Shown here in pieces: positions 1 through 5,306 of a stretch of DNA of 5,306 bases. Both the position numbers and the translations under genes were made by a program. Position 1 is the first letter of the stretch. The number at the start of each line of letters is the position of its first letter. Source of the DNA: Thermococci archaeon (lineage in GTDB: Archaea > Methanobacteriota_B > Thermococci > Thermococcales > Thermococcaceae); contig QMUE01000117.1 in the NCBI GenBank assembly GCA_003663535.1, positions 1 through 5,306 of the forward strand. The letters are read 5' to 3'. Below the pieces are notes generated by a model. It saw nothing but the letters and a program-made list of their open reading frames with translations. It had not been told where the DNA came from and searched no databases.

Positions 1-389
1 AATTTGGTGACGATGAGAAGGCGAGTAAAGCCATGGAAGAACCATTCTGGATAACGGACATTTCTAGGGAATTTTACGATAGGGAAGATCCGGAAAAGCC
101 TGGACACTTTAGAAACTACGATCTAATTCTGCCAGAAGGCTATGGAGAAGTTTCAAGTGGTGGAGAAAGAGAGTGGGAATATGAAGTGATACTGAGAAAA
201 CTAAAAGAGAGTGGATTAAGCTTGAAGGCATTTAGACCCTATCTTGAGGTTGCAAAGGCTGGAAAGCTCAAACCTTCTGCTGGAGCTGGCATAGGCGTTG
301 AAAGGCTCGTTAGGTACATAGTTGGCGCAAAGCACATAGCTGAGGTGCAACCCTTCCCAAGGATTCCCGGGATTCCGGCGGTTATCTAA
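1..389 (+). CDS. asnA: Archaeal asparagine synthetase A (AsnRS-like), C-terminal part
   Basis: This is the C-terminal part of a class II aminoacyl-tRNA-synthetase-type catalytic domain. The frame is open from the left edge (first whole codon at base 3), so the ATG at 33 is internal and the true start lies outside. Seen: a PFWITDI strand, a GEVSSGGERE segment (GGERE at about 159-173) that matches the AsnRS amino-acid/ATP site, and class II motif 3, GIGVERL (about 288-308), with its arginine. Known: Thermococcales carry an AsnRS paralogue that lacks the anticodon-binding domain and makes asparagine from aspartate, ATP and ammonia in the cytoplasm. Genuine AsnRS usually has a PHxGFGLGLER-type motif 3 and ends in an FPR(T/D)P(K/x)R-type tail. 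Here motif 3 reads SAGAGIGVER and the tail is FPRIPGIPAVI, which favours the synthetase paralogue. The alternative is a true AsnRS. The N-terminal region that would settle it is missing. The stop is TAA at 387-389. Confidence 0.8.
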   Translation, partial: FGDDEKASKAMEEPFWITDISREFYDREDPEKPGHFRNYDLILPEGYGEVSSGGEREWEYEVILRKLKESGLSLKAFRPYLEVAKAGKLKPSAGAGIGVERLVRYIVGAKHIAEVQPFPRIPGIPAVI

Positions 390-393
390 TAAA

Positions 394-417
394 CTTCCTC
401 CTTTTGCTAAGTTTTCA
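394..417 (+). terminator. T-rich tract after asnA (possible terminator)
   Basis: A pyrimidine-rich stretch (cttcctccttttgc, then gtttt) follows the asnA stop at once and precedes the next promoter. Thermococcales terminate mainly at U-rich tracts without a required hairpin, and I see no hairpin here. The longest T run is only four bases, so this is a weak candidate. Confidence 0.4.
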
Positions 418-433
418 AATTATTATGTCAAAG

Positions 434-449
434 CGAAAATTTTAAAATA
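434..449 (+). promoter_or_regulatory. BRE/TATA promoter of the 535-residue surface protein
   Basis: A purine-rich BRE-like element (gcgaaaa) runs into an AT-only TATA-like box (ttttaaaat). The box is centred near 444-445, about 26-27 bases before the ATG at 471. Archaeal transcription starts about 25-27 bases downstream of the TATA centre, so the predicted RNA start falls on or next to the start codon. There is no GGTGA-like site between the box and the ATG (only A-rich sequence), which fits a leaderless mRNA. Confidence 0.65.
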
Positions 450-470
450 GCTCAGATCAAAAACAAAAAC

Positions 471-2078
471 ATGAACATAAAAAGGCTTTCATTTTTGTTG
501 TTAATACTCATTTTAACTCCCCAAGTTAGAGCAACTTCCATTGATGAGGCTAAAAAAGATGTCATTGAGGAAATTATTCAAGATAAATCGATTGAAAATG
601 CTGAGTTGGGCTACAAAATATACGTCCGCTCACTTGAAATAATAGCTGTTGCAAGGTCAGGTCTTAAGGAAGAGAAAATTACCGAGGAATACTCAAAATG
701 GCTAAAATCCCTCCAGCGTGATGATGGTTCGTTTCCACCCATTATAACCTTTGATGTTTCTGGTGTCCCTTTTTGCGATGCTTATTACTATGCGGAAAGA
801 CCTAAAGAGTCCGAGAGCTTTCCCTCTTGTCTTTATGGCTTCTCATTTAAGAAATGCCCAGAGTACAGCTACATAACAACCTGTTCTAGAGTCGCTTCGA
901 CAGCTCTGGTTTTATATGCACTCCTAGATGCCGGCGAACCTGAAGATTCCCCCGTAATAAAGAAGGGCGTACAATATCTCTTGAAAACCATGAAAAATGG
1001 CACATATTGGAGTTATTTCTACACTGTCTCATCTTCTAAGGTTGGACACTCAAGCTGTGAAAAAGCGGAAGCGATATGGAGCTTTAAAGAAACGCCGAGC
1101 TTAGTTTCCACGGCATATGCTATTGCACTTTTGCACAGATTGGGGTACGATGTTTCAAAGCCTCTGCAGTGGTTGAACTCAAATCTTGAGCCTAAAAATT
1201 TGATAAACAAGGGATATCTCGCATTTTTCATTGACAATGAAACTCCTAAATGGAGTTACAACTTTCCATTTTACCAGCTTGGTTTTCCAAGTGTTCACAC
1301 CTCTCACAGAGAACCCTTTGAAAGCTTGATTATTCCTCTAGTGCTGATTAAAGAAGAAGGGTTGGAACTCAACCCGGATATCGTTGATTTTATGGCCTCG
1401 GTCCTAAATAAAACGAAACTCTCTTTTACCGATTATTATGCTCTCTACGTTTCAGTGGACTTGTTCTGGAACTCAAAGGAAAAGTACTATATTGATGTGA
1501 CATTTAGCGGAACCAATTTAACTAAAATTGAGGATAATGGGACATTCTACTACCTCTTAAGCAAGAGCTGGGAGTTTAAGGCATCTGATAAGAATTTCAC
1601 AGTAAATGGACATCTTAATTTCACTATTCCAGAAGAAATAAGCTGGGAGCCAGAAGTTAATGTATTCCTTCTCAAAAAACTCTCAAATGACAGTTATATG
1701 AGAGTTTATTGTGCTGAGATGCAGAAATGCGGTAGGGGTTGTTATAATTTCAGGATTCACCCGCGCTATGATTGGTGGAGTGACTCTATAAGGCCCTCTG
1801 TGATGGCTCTTCTTTGGTATTATTTATTAGGCAACACTCAAGATATAGAAAAATTCCTAAAAGAGTATAATTCACTTAGGTGTGAGAGCGAACTGGCAGG
1901 AGATTACGAAATAAGAGGATGCTCCGAAGATTACGTGATGCTGCTTCTTTTGATGGATCTCCAAAGTGGGAGCTTTAAAAACTATGAGAAAACTCCTCCG
2001 AAAAAACTAATAGGGTTTTTGGCAGGCCTCCTCACTATTTCGTTGATAATATGGTACCTTAAGAGGAAAAGGGCGTGA
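471..2078 (+). CDS. Secreted, membrane-anchored helical-repeat (toroid-like) protein
   Basis: I do not recognise a named family for this 535-residue protein. Residues 1-21 form a signal peptide (MNIKR, a Leu/Ile-rich core, then a likely cleavage near VRA). Residues 513-528 form a hydrophobic membrane segment followed by a KRKRA tail, so the body should face outward and be held by its C-terminus. Eight Asn-X-Ser/Thr sequons (N176, 256, 313, 349, 356, 375, 383, 406) and ten cysteines (102, 120, 129, 138, 196, 414, 420, 424, 471, 484) fit a glycosylated, possibly disulfide-linked surface protein. Residues 76-88 (KWLKSLQRDDGSF) resemble the QW motif of prenyltransferase/squalene-cyclase toroids. 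Helix pairs near 140-183 and 208-240, and again near 440-498, look like further repeats. No DxDD catalytic motif is visible, so an enzyme role is unsupported. Residues 340-410 look beta-rich and hold most of the sequons. The start is supported by the signal peptide. The gene converges on the nitroreductase with 4 bases between stops. Confidence 0.85.
   Translation: MNIKRLSFLLLILILTPQVRATSIDEAKKDVIEEIIQDKSIENAELGYKIYVRSLEIIAVARSGLKEEKITEEYSKWLKSLQRDDGSFPPIITFDVSGVPFCDAYYYAERPKESESFPSCLYGFSFKKCPEYSYITTCSRVASTALVLYALLDAGEPEDSPVIKKGVQYLLKTMKNGTYWSYFYTVSSSKVGHSSCEKAEAIWSFKETPSLVSTAYAIALLHRLGYDVSKPLQWLNSNLEPKNLINKGYLAFFIDNETPKWSYNFPFYQLGFPSVHTSHREPFESLIIPLVLIKEEGLELNPDIVDFMASVLNKTKLSFTDYYALYVSVDLFWNSKEKYYIDVTFSGTNLTKIEDNGTFYYLLSKSWEFKASDKNFTVNGHLNFTIPEEISWEPEVNVFLLKKLSNDSYMRVYCAEMQKCGRGCYNFRIHPRYDWWSDSIRPSVMALLWYYLLGNTQDIEKFLKEYNSLRCESELAGDYEIRGCSEDYVMLLLLMDLQSGSFKNYEKTPPKKLIGFLAGLLTISLIIWYLKRKRA
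2061..2073 (-). terminator. Short pyrimidine tract after the nitroreductase (possible terminator)
   Basis: On the minus strand, 10 bases past the nitroreductase stop, the sequence reads cccttttcctctt. It is the complement of the codons for the basic KRKR tail of the surface protein. A short T-rich run fits archaeal termination, but its strength is doubtful. Confidence 0.25.
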
Positions 2079-2082
2079 TGAC

Positions 2083-2616
2083 CTAAAGGGTGCTTCCAAA
2101 CCTGTTCCAGTGAACCCTGTCCCACATTATTTCCTCTTCCTTATGTTCCTCTTTGTCTTCCGCTGGATAACCTATTCCAATTACACATAAAACTCTAACA
2201 TGCTCTGGGATTCCTAAAAGTTCTCTTACATAGTCCTCGGCACTCTTTTCTTCACTGTGTTGCCTATCCAATACGTGCCCCCAGCATGCTCCTAGGCCTA
2301 GGGCCGTGGCTGCCAGTTGTATATGTTCTGCTGCAATACTTGCATCGAAAACCCATGCCGAGCTTATAGTTTCATCCCCGCAAACAACTATTGCTAAAGG
2401 CGCTGTTTCAAGGAATCTTAACGCTCTTCTCGTATTTGCCAGCTTTTGGATGATCTCTCTATCGTCAACGACCACAAAATGCCATGGTCTCCTGTTCATT
2501 GAGCTTGGGGAATAAAAAGCTGCCTCAAGAATTTTCTCTACGTATTCCCTTGGCACCTTTCTGTCTTGATATCTTCTTATGCTTCTCCTTTTCTTAACCA
2601 CTTCAAAGAACTCCAT
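2083..2616 (-). CDS. Nitroreductase-family FMN-dependent oxidoreductase
   Basis: This 177-residue protein is a typical single-domain length for the nitroreductase superfamily, cytoplasmic FMN enzymes that usually act as homodimers and take electrons from NAD(P)H. Seen: the N-terminal FMN-phosphate motif RRSIRRY (residues 10-16), the SPSSMNRRPWHFVVV segment (36-50) that lines the flavin, the helix DASIAAEHIQLAATALGLGACW (split here as 91-100 and 101-112), and the C-terminal IGYPAE strand-turn (148-153) that also contacts FMN. The tail ends VHWNRFGSTL, a form common in archaeal and anaerobe members. The natural substrate cannot be read from the sequence. Candidates are quinones, nitro compounds or other small acceptors. 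The start at 2616 is favoured by a GGTGA site 4 bases upstream. The large GltD-NuoG protein lies upstream on the same strand, but a T-tract and a TATA-like box separate them. Confidence 0.88.
   Translation of the reverse strand: MEFFEVVKKRRSIRRYQDRKVPREYVEKILEAAFYSPSSMNRRPWHFVVVDDREIIQKLANTRRALRFLETAPLAIVVCGDETISSAWVFDASIAAEHIQLAATALGLGACWGHVLDRQHSEEKSAEDYVRELLGIPEHVRVLCVIGIGYPAEDKEEHKEEEIMWDRVHWNRFGSTL
2127..2161 (+). terminator. Pyrimidine-rich tract, possible terminator of the surface-protein gene
   Basis: There is no intergenic room for a terminator after the stop at 2076-2078. The first strongly T/C-rich stretch on the + strand is here (ttatttcctcttcc, then ctttgtcttcc). It lies inside the 3' coding part of the opposite-strand nitroreductase, where it is the complement of the Glu/Lys-rich codons for residues about 153-164. 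This is inferred from the U-rich nature of Thermococcales terminators. Confidence 0.3.
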
Positions 2617-2620
2617 GGAA

Positions 2621-2625
2621 TCACC
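2621..2625 (-). promoter_or_regulatory. Ribosome binding site (GGTGA) of the nitroreductase
   Basis: On the minus strand GGTGA is followed by ttcc and then the ATG at 2616-2614, a tight 4-base spacing. It matches the 16S 3'-end complement used in Thermococcales. It supports this ATG over the other ATG at 2627-2625, which overlaps the site and opens only a 16-codon frame. Confidence 0.7.
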
Positions 2626-2645
2626 ATGGAAATTTCGAAGATAGC

Positions 2646-2660
2646 TTTATCAAAATTTCG
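2646..2660 (-). promoter_or_regulatory. BRE/TATA-like promoter of the nitroreductase
   Basis: The minus strand reads cgaaattttgataa, a purine-rich BRE-like part followed by a T/A-rich TATA-like box. Counting about 26 bases from the box centre places the RNA start near 2626, which gives a leader of roughly 10 bases that just includes the GGTGA site. Confidence 0.5.
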
Positions 2661-2680
2661 TGAACAAAAGGTTGAGAAGG

Positions 2681-2690
2681 AAAAACAAAA
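2681..2690 (-). terminator. Oligo-T terminator after the GltD-NuoG gene
   Basis: The minus strand reads TTTTGTTTTT, starting 8 bases past the TAA stop at 2700-2698 and followed by more pyrimidine-rich sequence (ccttctc, then ccttttgtt). This is a characteristic Thermococcales intrinsic terminator. It suggests that the large gene is the last of its transcription unit. Confidence 0.6.
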
Positions 2691-2697
2691 GGCCAAA

Positions 2698-5306
2698 TTA
2701 AAAGTTAAATAGATTTTTAACATCGTACTGTGCTTTTCTTGCCTTTCTCACTTTCAACTCCATTCCAAAGGCGTTTGTGACGGTTCCTTCTTTTTCCGCC
2801 CAGAGTCCACTTGGCAGTATTAGGTATTCGCCTTTTAGCTTACTTATTGCGGGTGGGTTTCCTATGATGACATAAGCCCCTGCCTCTGGTATGCCGGTAA
2901 TTCCTGCCTTTGTTAATCCTATAGCATTCACTCCATCGTGGAGAATTAAAGTTGGCACGTCCATAGGCTCAGCTGGACCTTCAATTATTGCTACTTCGTA
3001 ACCTTCTTCTACTATCTCCTTGCCCTTCAGTAGTACCTTTAGGAGAGGATATTTCTCTACGTTAGCTTTTAGGAGGACGCGCTTTGCATTTCTAATGTCT
3101 TCAATAGTTGCGGTTGAAGTTCCACCATCAACGATTGAGCCTATTGGAATTCCCTTTCTTTCCGCAAGCTCTTTGAAGAACGTTATCTCTTCATTTGTAA
3201 GAGAGGGTGTGAGTATTAGAGCATATTCTTTTTCTTTTAGGAACTTTTCAGCGTCTTCCCAGCTTACAGCATTTCCGTTCAAAATTGGCTGGGCGATGTC
3301 TTGAGCCCATGGTCTTTCAAAGCGGCAGTAATCGCAAATGTATCCATTCCACGAGTCTTTTCTGCTTGAGGCCCTAACTAAGATGTCGTTGTAAACCTCT
3401 ATGTTCATCTCGCATGCAAATGAACATCCGTTGCATACTGTTTTCACCGGCTGGGTTTTCCAAGGACCGGGTTTAACGAATGGAAGCTTTTCAGTTATTG
3501 CTCCAACAGGACAAATGTCAATAAGTTCTCCAATGAACACTCCCTTTTGATCCTTCAACTTCTCTCCTAACTGGGGTCCAATATATGTCTTAAAGCCTCT
3601 GAACAGGTAATCTACGATACCCTCTTTGGCAACCTCATGGGTGAAGTTGACACACTGGCCACAAAGAACACACTTGTTGTTGTCTAGCACAACATTGGAA
3701 TGAGTCTCGTCGATTTCAAATTTGTTCTGCTCTCCTATAAATGCATCTTGTTTTGCATCATAGAGTGTTGCATATTCTCTGAGCTTACATCTAAAGATCT
3801 CCATACACCCGCAACTCATGCACCTCTGAGCTTCTGTAAGAACTGTTTCCTCATCCATTGTTGGTTCAACTTCCTTGAAATTGTTCTTTCTAATTTCCGG
3901 ATCGAGGAGCTTTACTTTGGCTCTCGGTTTTCTCTCCACATGTTCATAATCTTTCTCCGTCACTTTCTTCCAGTGATTGTATGGTCTCAGATCAAAAAGA
4001 ACTCTATAAAGGTCTTCATCACATAAAACCTCTTCGATGTGCTTTGAAGGATCTAGAAGCACCTCTTTTGCTTTTTCAAGCTTGCCCTTCAAATAGAGAT
4101 CTATCATAATTGCGGCCCTTCTTCCAGTTGCAATACTTTCTATAACTGTGGATGGGCCTAATACTAAATCTCCACCAGCAAAAACTCCTTCCTTATTCGT
4201 TTGGAGTGTTACTTCGTCTACGAGAACTCTCCCATGTTTTGCTTCGATGCCAATGGTTCTCAAGAACTCCTCATCACAGTATTGACCTATAGCAAGGATA
4301 ACATTGTCTACTTTTACTCTGAACTCTGAGCCTTCTATTGGTATCGGGCGTCTTCTACCACTTGCGTCTGGTTCGCCCAGTTTCATTTTTATGAGTTCAA
4401 CTTCTTCCACTTTCTCCTTACCGATGATTTTTATGGGATTAGTAAGGAACATGAACCTGATCCCTTCTTCCTCCGCCTCTTCTACTTCCCTTGGATTTGC
4501 GGGCATTTCACTCTTTGACCTTCTATAAACCACTGTAACCTCGGCACCAAGCCTTAAAGCCGTCCTTGCAACATCCATGGCTGTGTTTCCACCGCCCACT
4601 ACAATGACCCTCTTTCCAAGTTCAACCTTCTCCCCCATATTGATCTTTCTGAGAAATTCTATGCCGTGAATAACGCCATCAAGGTCTTCACCTTCTATCC
4701 TCATCTTCCTACTCTTCCATGCACCCACTCCAAGGAATACTGCGTCATATTGTTCTCTAAGCTCTTCCAAGGCAATATCTTTTCCCAGGGCAGTGTTGGT
4801 TTTTACCTCTATGCCCGTATTTATTACCGTCGCTATGTCTTTATCAAGCACGTCTTTCGGGAGTCTGTAAGGGGGTATGCCATAACGCATCATTCCTCCA
4901 AGATGAGGCATTGCTTCAAAAATTGTCACATCATGCCCCATGGTTCTCAGATAATAGGCACATGCTAGTCCTGCAGGCCCACCTCCGACAACCGCGATCC
5001 TTTTGCCGGTCGATGGGGGGATCTCTGGCATCCATGGGCCGTGTTCGAGATCGTAATCAGCGGCAAATCTTTTCAGTTGTCTTATCGCCAAAGGCTCCTC
5101 CACGAGGTTCCTTCTACATTCTTCCTCACAGAATGCCGGACATACTCTTCCAAGAACTGCTGGGAGGATGTATTTTTCTTTCATTAATTTTACAGCTTCG
5201 TGGTATTTGCCCATAGCTATTAACGCGAGGTACCCTTGTACATCACTGTGGGCTGGGCAGCCATTTTGACATGGCCCGATACAATCCCCATAGTGGTCAG
5301 AAAGAA
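2698..5306 (-). CDS. GltD/NfnB-like NADPH oxidoreductase fused to NuoG-like iron-sulfur module, N-terminus cut
   Basis: The frame is open from the right edge to TAA at 2700-2698, giving about 868 residues in view. The Met at 5214 is internal, because 30 conserved residues precede it (CIGPCQNGCPAH). Numbering from that Met, the order is as follows. An N-terminal Cys region (C25, C29, C33) joins the upstream cysteines to form DPD/GltD-type 4Fe-4S sites. The FAD site GGGPAG is at 77-82. The NADPH site GGGNTAMD (207-214) with YRRS (230-233) favours NADPH over NADH. An FAD-closing AGGD lies at 346-349. Next come three four-Cys sets: 465/468/470/476, 515/518/521/568 and 594/597/601/627. The tail is a short molybdopterin-oxidoreductase-like domain. 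Known relatives (GltD-like subunits, SudA/NfnB, NuoG) move electrons between NADPH, flavin and iron-sulfur chains. The inferred role is a soluble NADPH/ferredoxin electron hub, perhaps for a formate dehydrogenase or hydrogenase encoded outside. It is not a glutamate synthase in itself, because the GltB glutaminase and synthase domains are absent in view. Confidence 0.9.
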   Translation of the reverse strand, partial: LSDHYGDCIGPCQNGCPAHSDVQGYLALIAMGKYHEAVKLMKEKYILPAVLGRVCPAFCEEECRRNLVEEPLAIRQLKRFAADYDLEHGPWMPEIPPSTGKRIAVVGGGPAGLACAYYLRTMGHDVTIFEAMPHLGGMMRYGIPPYRLPKDVLDKDIATVINTGIEVKTNTALGKDIALEELREQYDAVFLGVGAWKSRKMRIEGEDLDGVIHGIEFLRKINMGEKVELGKRVIVVGGGNTAMDVARTALRLGAEVTVVYRRSKSEMPANPREVEEAEEEGIRFMFLTNPIKIIGKEKVEEVELIKMKLGEPDASGRRRPIPIEGSEFRVKVDNVILAIGQYCDEEFLRTIGIEAKHGRVLVDEVTLQTNKEGVFAGGDLVLGPSTVIESIATGRRAAIMIDLYLKGKLEKAKEVLLDPSKHIEEVLCDEDLYRVLFDLRPYNHWKKVTEKDYEHVERKPRAKVKLLDPEIRKNNFKEVEPTMDEETVLTEAQRCMSCGCMEIFRCKLREYATLYDAKQDAFIGEQNKFEIDETHSNVVLDNNKCVLCGQCVNFTHEVAKEGIVDYLFRGFKTYIGPQLGEKLKDQKGVFIGELIDICPVGAITEKLPFVKPGPWKTQPVKTVCNGCSFACEMNIEVYNDILVRASSRKDSWNGYICDYCRFERPWAQDIAQPILNGNAVSWEDAEKFLKEKEYALILTPSLTNEEITFFKELAERKGIPIGSIVDGGTSTATIEDIRNAKRVLLKANVEKYPLLKVLLKGKEIVEEGYEVAIIEGPAEPMDVPTLILHDGVNAIGLTKAGITGIPEAGAYVIIGNPPAISKLKGEYLILPSGLWAEKEGTVTNAFGMELKVRKARKAQYDVKNLFNF
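2701..3852 (-). other. NuoG-like iron-sulfur and vestigial molybdopterin module
   Basis: Residues about 455-838, counted from the internal Met at 5214. The set RCMSCGCMEIFRCKLREYA (464-482) closes the GltD part and stands where NuoG has its N5 site. CVLCGQC (515-521) with the distant C568 in IDICPVGAIT matches the N4-type site of NuoG, including the spacer FRGFKTYIG. CNGCSFAC (594-601) with ICDYCRFE (626-633) matches the N7-type Fe4S4 domain of NuoG and molybdopterin oxidoreductases. The last about 200 residues keep traces of the molybdopterin fold (LTPSLTNEE at 668-676, AEKEGTVTN at 806-814). They are far shorter than the several hundred residues usual in NuoG or FdhA, so a molybdenum cofactor is not expected to bind. 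Confidence 0.82.
4093..5306 (-). other. GltD-like flavoprotein module of the large redox protein
   Basis: This module runs from the right edge to about residue 374, counting from the internal Met at 5214. It starts with C-x3-C-x3-C (codons at 5281-5283, 5269-5271 and 5257-5259), then GRVCPAFCEEEC, the conserved pair for two 4Fe-4S clusters in dihydropyrimidine dehydrogenase and GltD. At least one more ligand is expected just beyond the edge. LAIRQLKRFAADY (42-54) is the usual linker into the FAD fold. The FAD half-domain has GGGPAG, then EAMPHLGGMMRYGIPPYRLP (100-119). The inserted NADPH domain has GGGNTAMDVARTALRLGAEV (207-226) and VVYRRSKSEMPA. The module closes with GVFAGGDLVLGPSTVIESIA (343-362), the helix that caps FAD. 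Confidence 0.88.

Noticed and set aside
390..470. Small RNA or short gene between asnA and the surface protein
   Set aside because: Only a 6-codon frame and AT-rich sequence are present. A T-rich tail and a promoter account for the gap, and no stable hairpin is visible.
1019..1237. Open frame of 72 codons on the minus strand inside the surface-protein gene
   Set aside because: It is antisense to a gene with clear signal peptide and anchor, with no motif, promoter or ribosome site of its own.
471..2078. Terpene/squalene cyclase function for the toroid-like protein
   Set aside because: There is a QW-like motif but no DxDD or equivalent catalytic motif, and the protein is secreted, glycosylated in prediction and anchored, which does not fit a cyclase.
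2306..2515. Open frame of 69 codons on the plus strand inside the nitroreductase
   Set aside because: It is a shadow of a conserved flavoprotein on the other strand and shows no recognisable domain.
2579..2627. A 16-codon frame on the minus strand from the upstream ATG at 2627-2625, overlapping the nitroreductase start
   Set aside because: It comes from the repeated CCATGG, has no ribosome site in front, and would include the GGTGA of the real start inside it. It could be a leader peptide, but nothing supports that.
3020..5216. Several plus-strand open frames (at 3020-3304, 3700-4026, 4304-4528, 4666-4968, 4911-5216)
   Set aside because: All lie opposite the strongly conserved GltD-NuoG coding frame. 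Their products are low-complexity Ser/Phe/Cys-rich readings typical of antisense frames.
2698..5306. Annotation of the large protein as glutamate synthase small chain
   Set aside because: Only the flavin module resembles GltD. The added NuoG-like clusters and the absence of a GltB partner in view make a general electron-transfer role more likely.

Overview
The window looks like chromosomal DNA of a hyperthermophilic archaeon of the order Thermococcales (Pyrococcus or Thermococcus). The reasons are an archaeal-type asparagine synthetase related to AsnRS, AT-rich TATA/BRE promoters at the expected archaeal distance, a GGTGA ribosome site, oligo-T terminators, and protein composition rich in Lys, Glu and Ile. 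The genus cannot be fixed from the sequence alone.

Layout. Bases 1-389 (+) are the 3' end of an AsnRS-like gene, best read as archaeal asparagine synthetase A. After an 81-base gap with a T-rich tail and a strong TATA-like promoter, bases 471-2078 (+) encode a 535-residue secreted, membrane-anchored protein. It has helical-repeat (prenyltransferase-like toroid) character and many N-glycosylation sequons, and its mRNA is probably leaderless. Only 4 bases after its stop, a nitroreductase-family flavoprotein (2083-2616, -) ends in the convergent direction. Another 81-base gap (2617-2697) holds the terminator of the next gene and the promoter and ribosome site of the nitroreductase. From 2698 to the right edge (-) lies most of a very large redox protein. 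It joins a GltD/NfnB-like NADPH-flavin oxidoreductase to a NuoG-like iron-sulfur chain with a shrunken molybdopterin-oxidoreductase-like tail. Its reading frame stays open to the edge, so its true start is outside the window.

Function. The large protein and the nitroreductase are both flavin redox proteins on the same strand, but a T-tract and a fresh promoter separate them, so they are probably separate transcription units. The large protein most likely passes electrons between NADPH and ferredoxin-like or formate dehydrogenase/hydrogenase partners encoded outside the window. The asparagine synthetase and the surface protein have no visible functional tie to the redox genes. No tRNA, rRNA, CRISPR array or mobile element was seen, and no gene-free stretch exceeds 81 bases. 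The least described item is the surface protein. The most striking architecture is the GltD-NuoG fusion.
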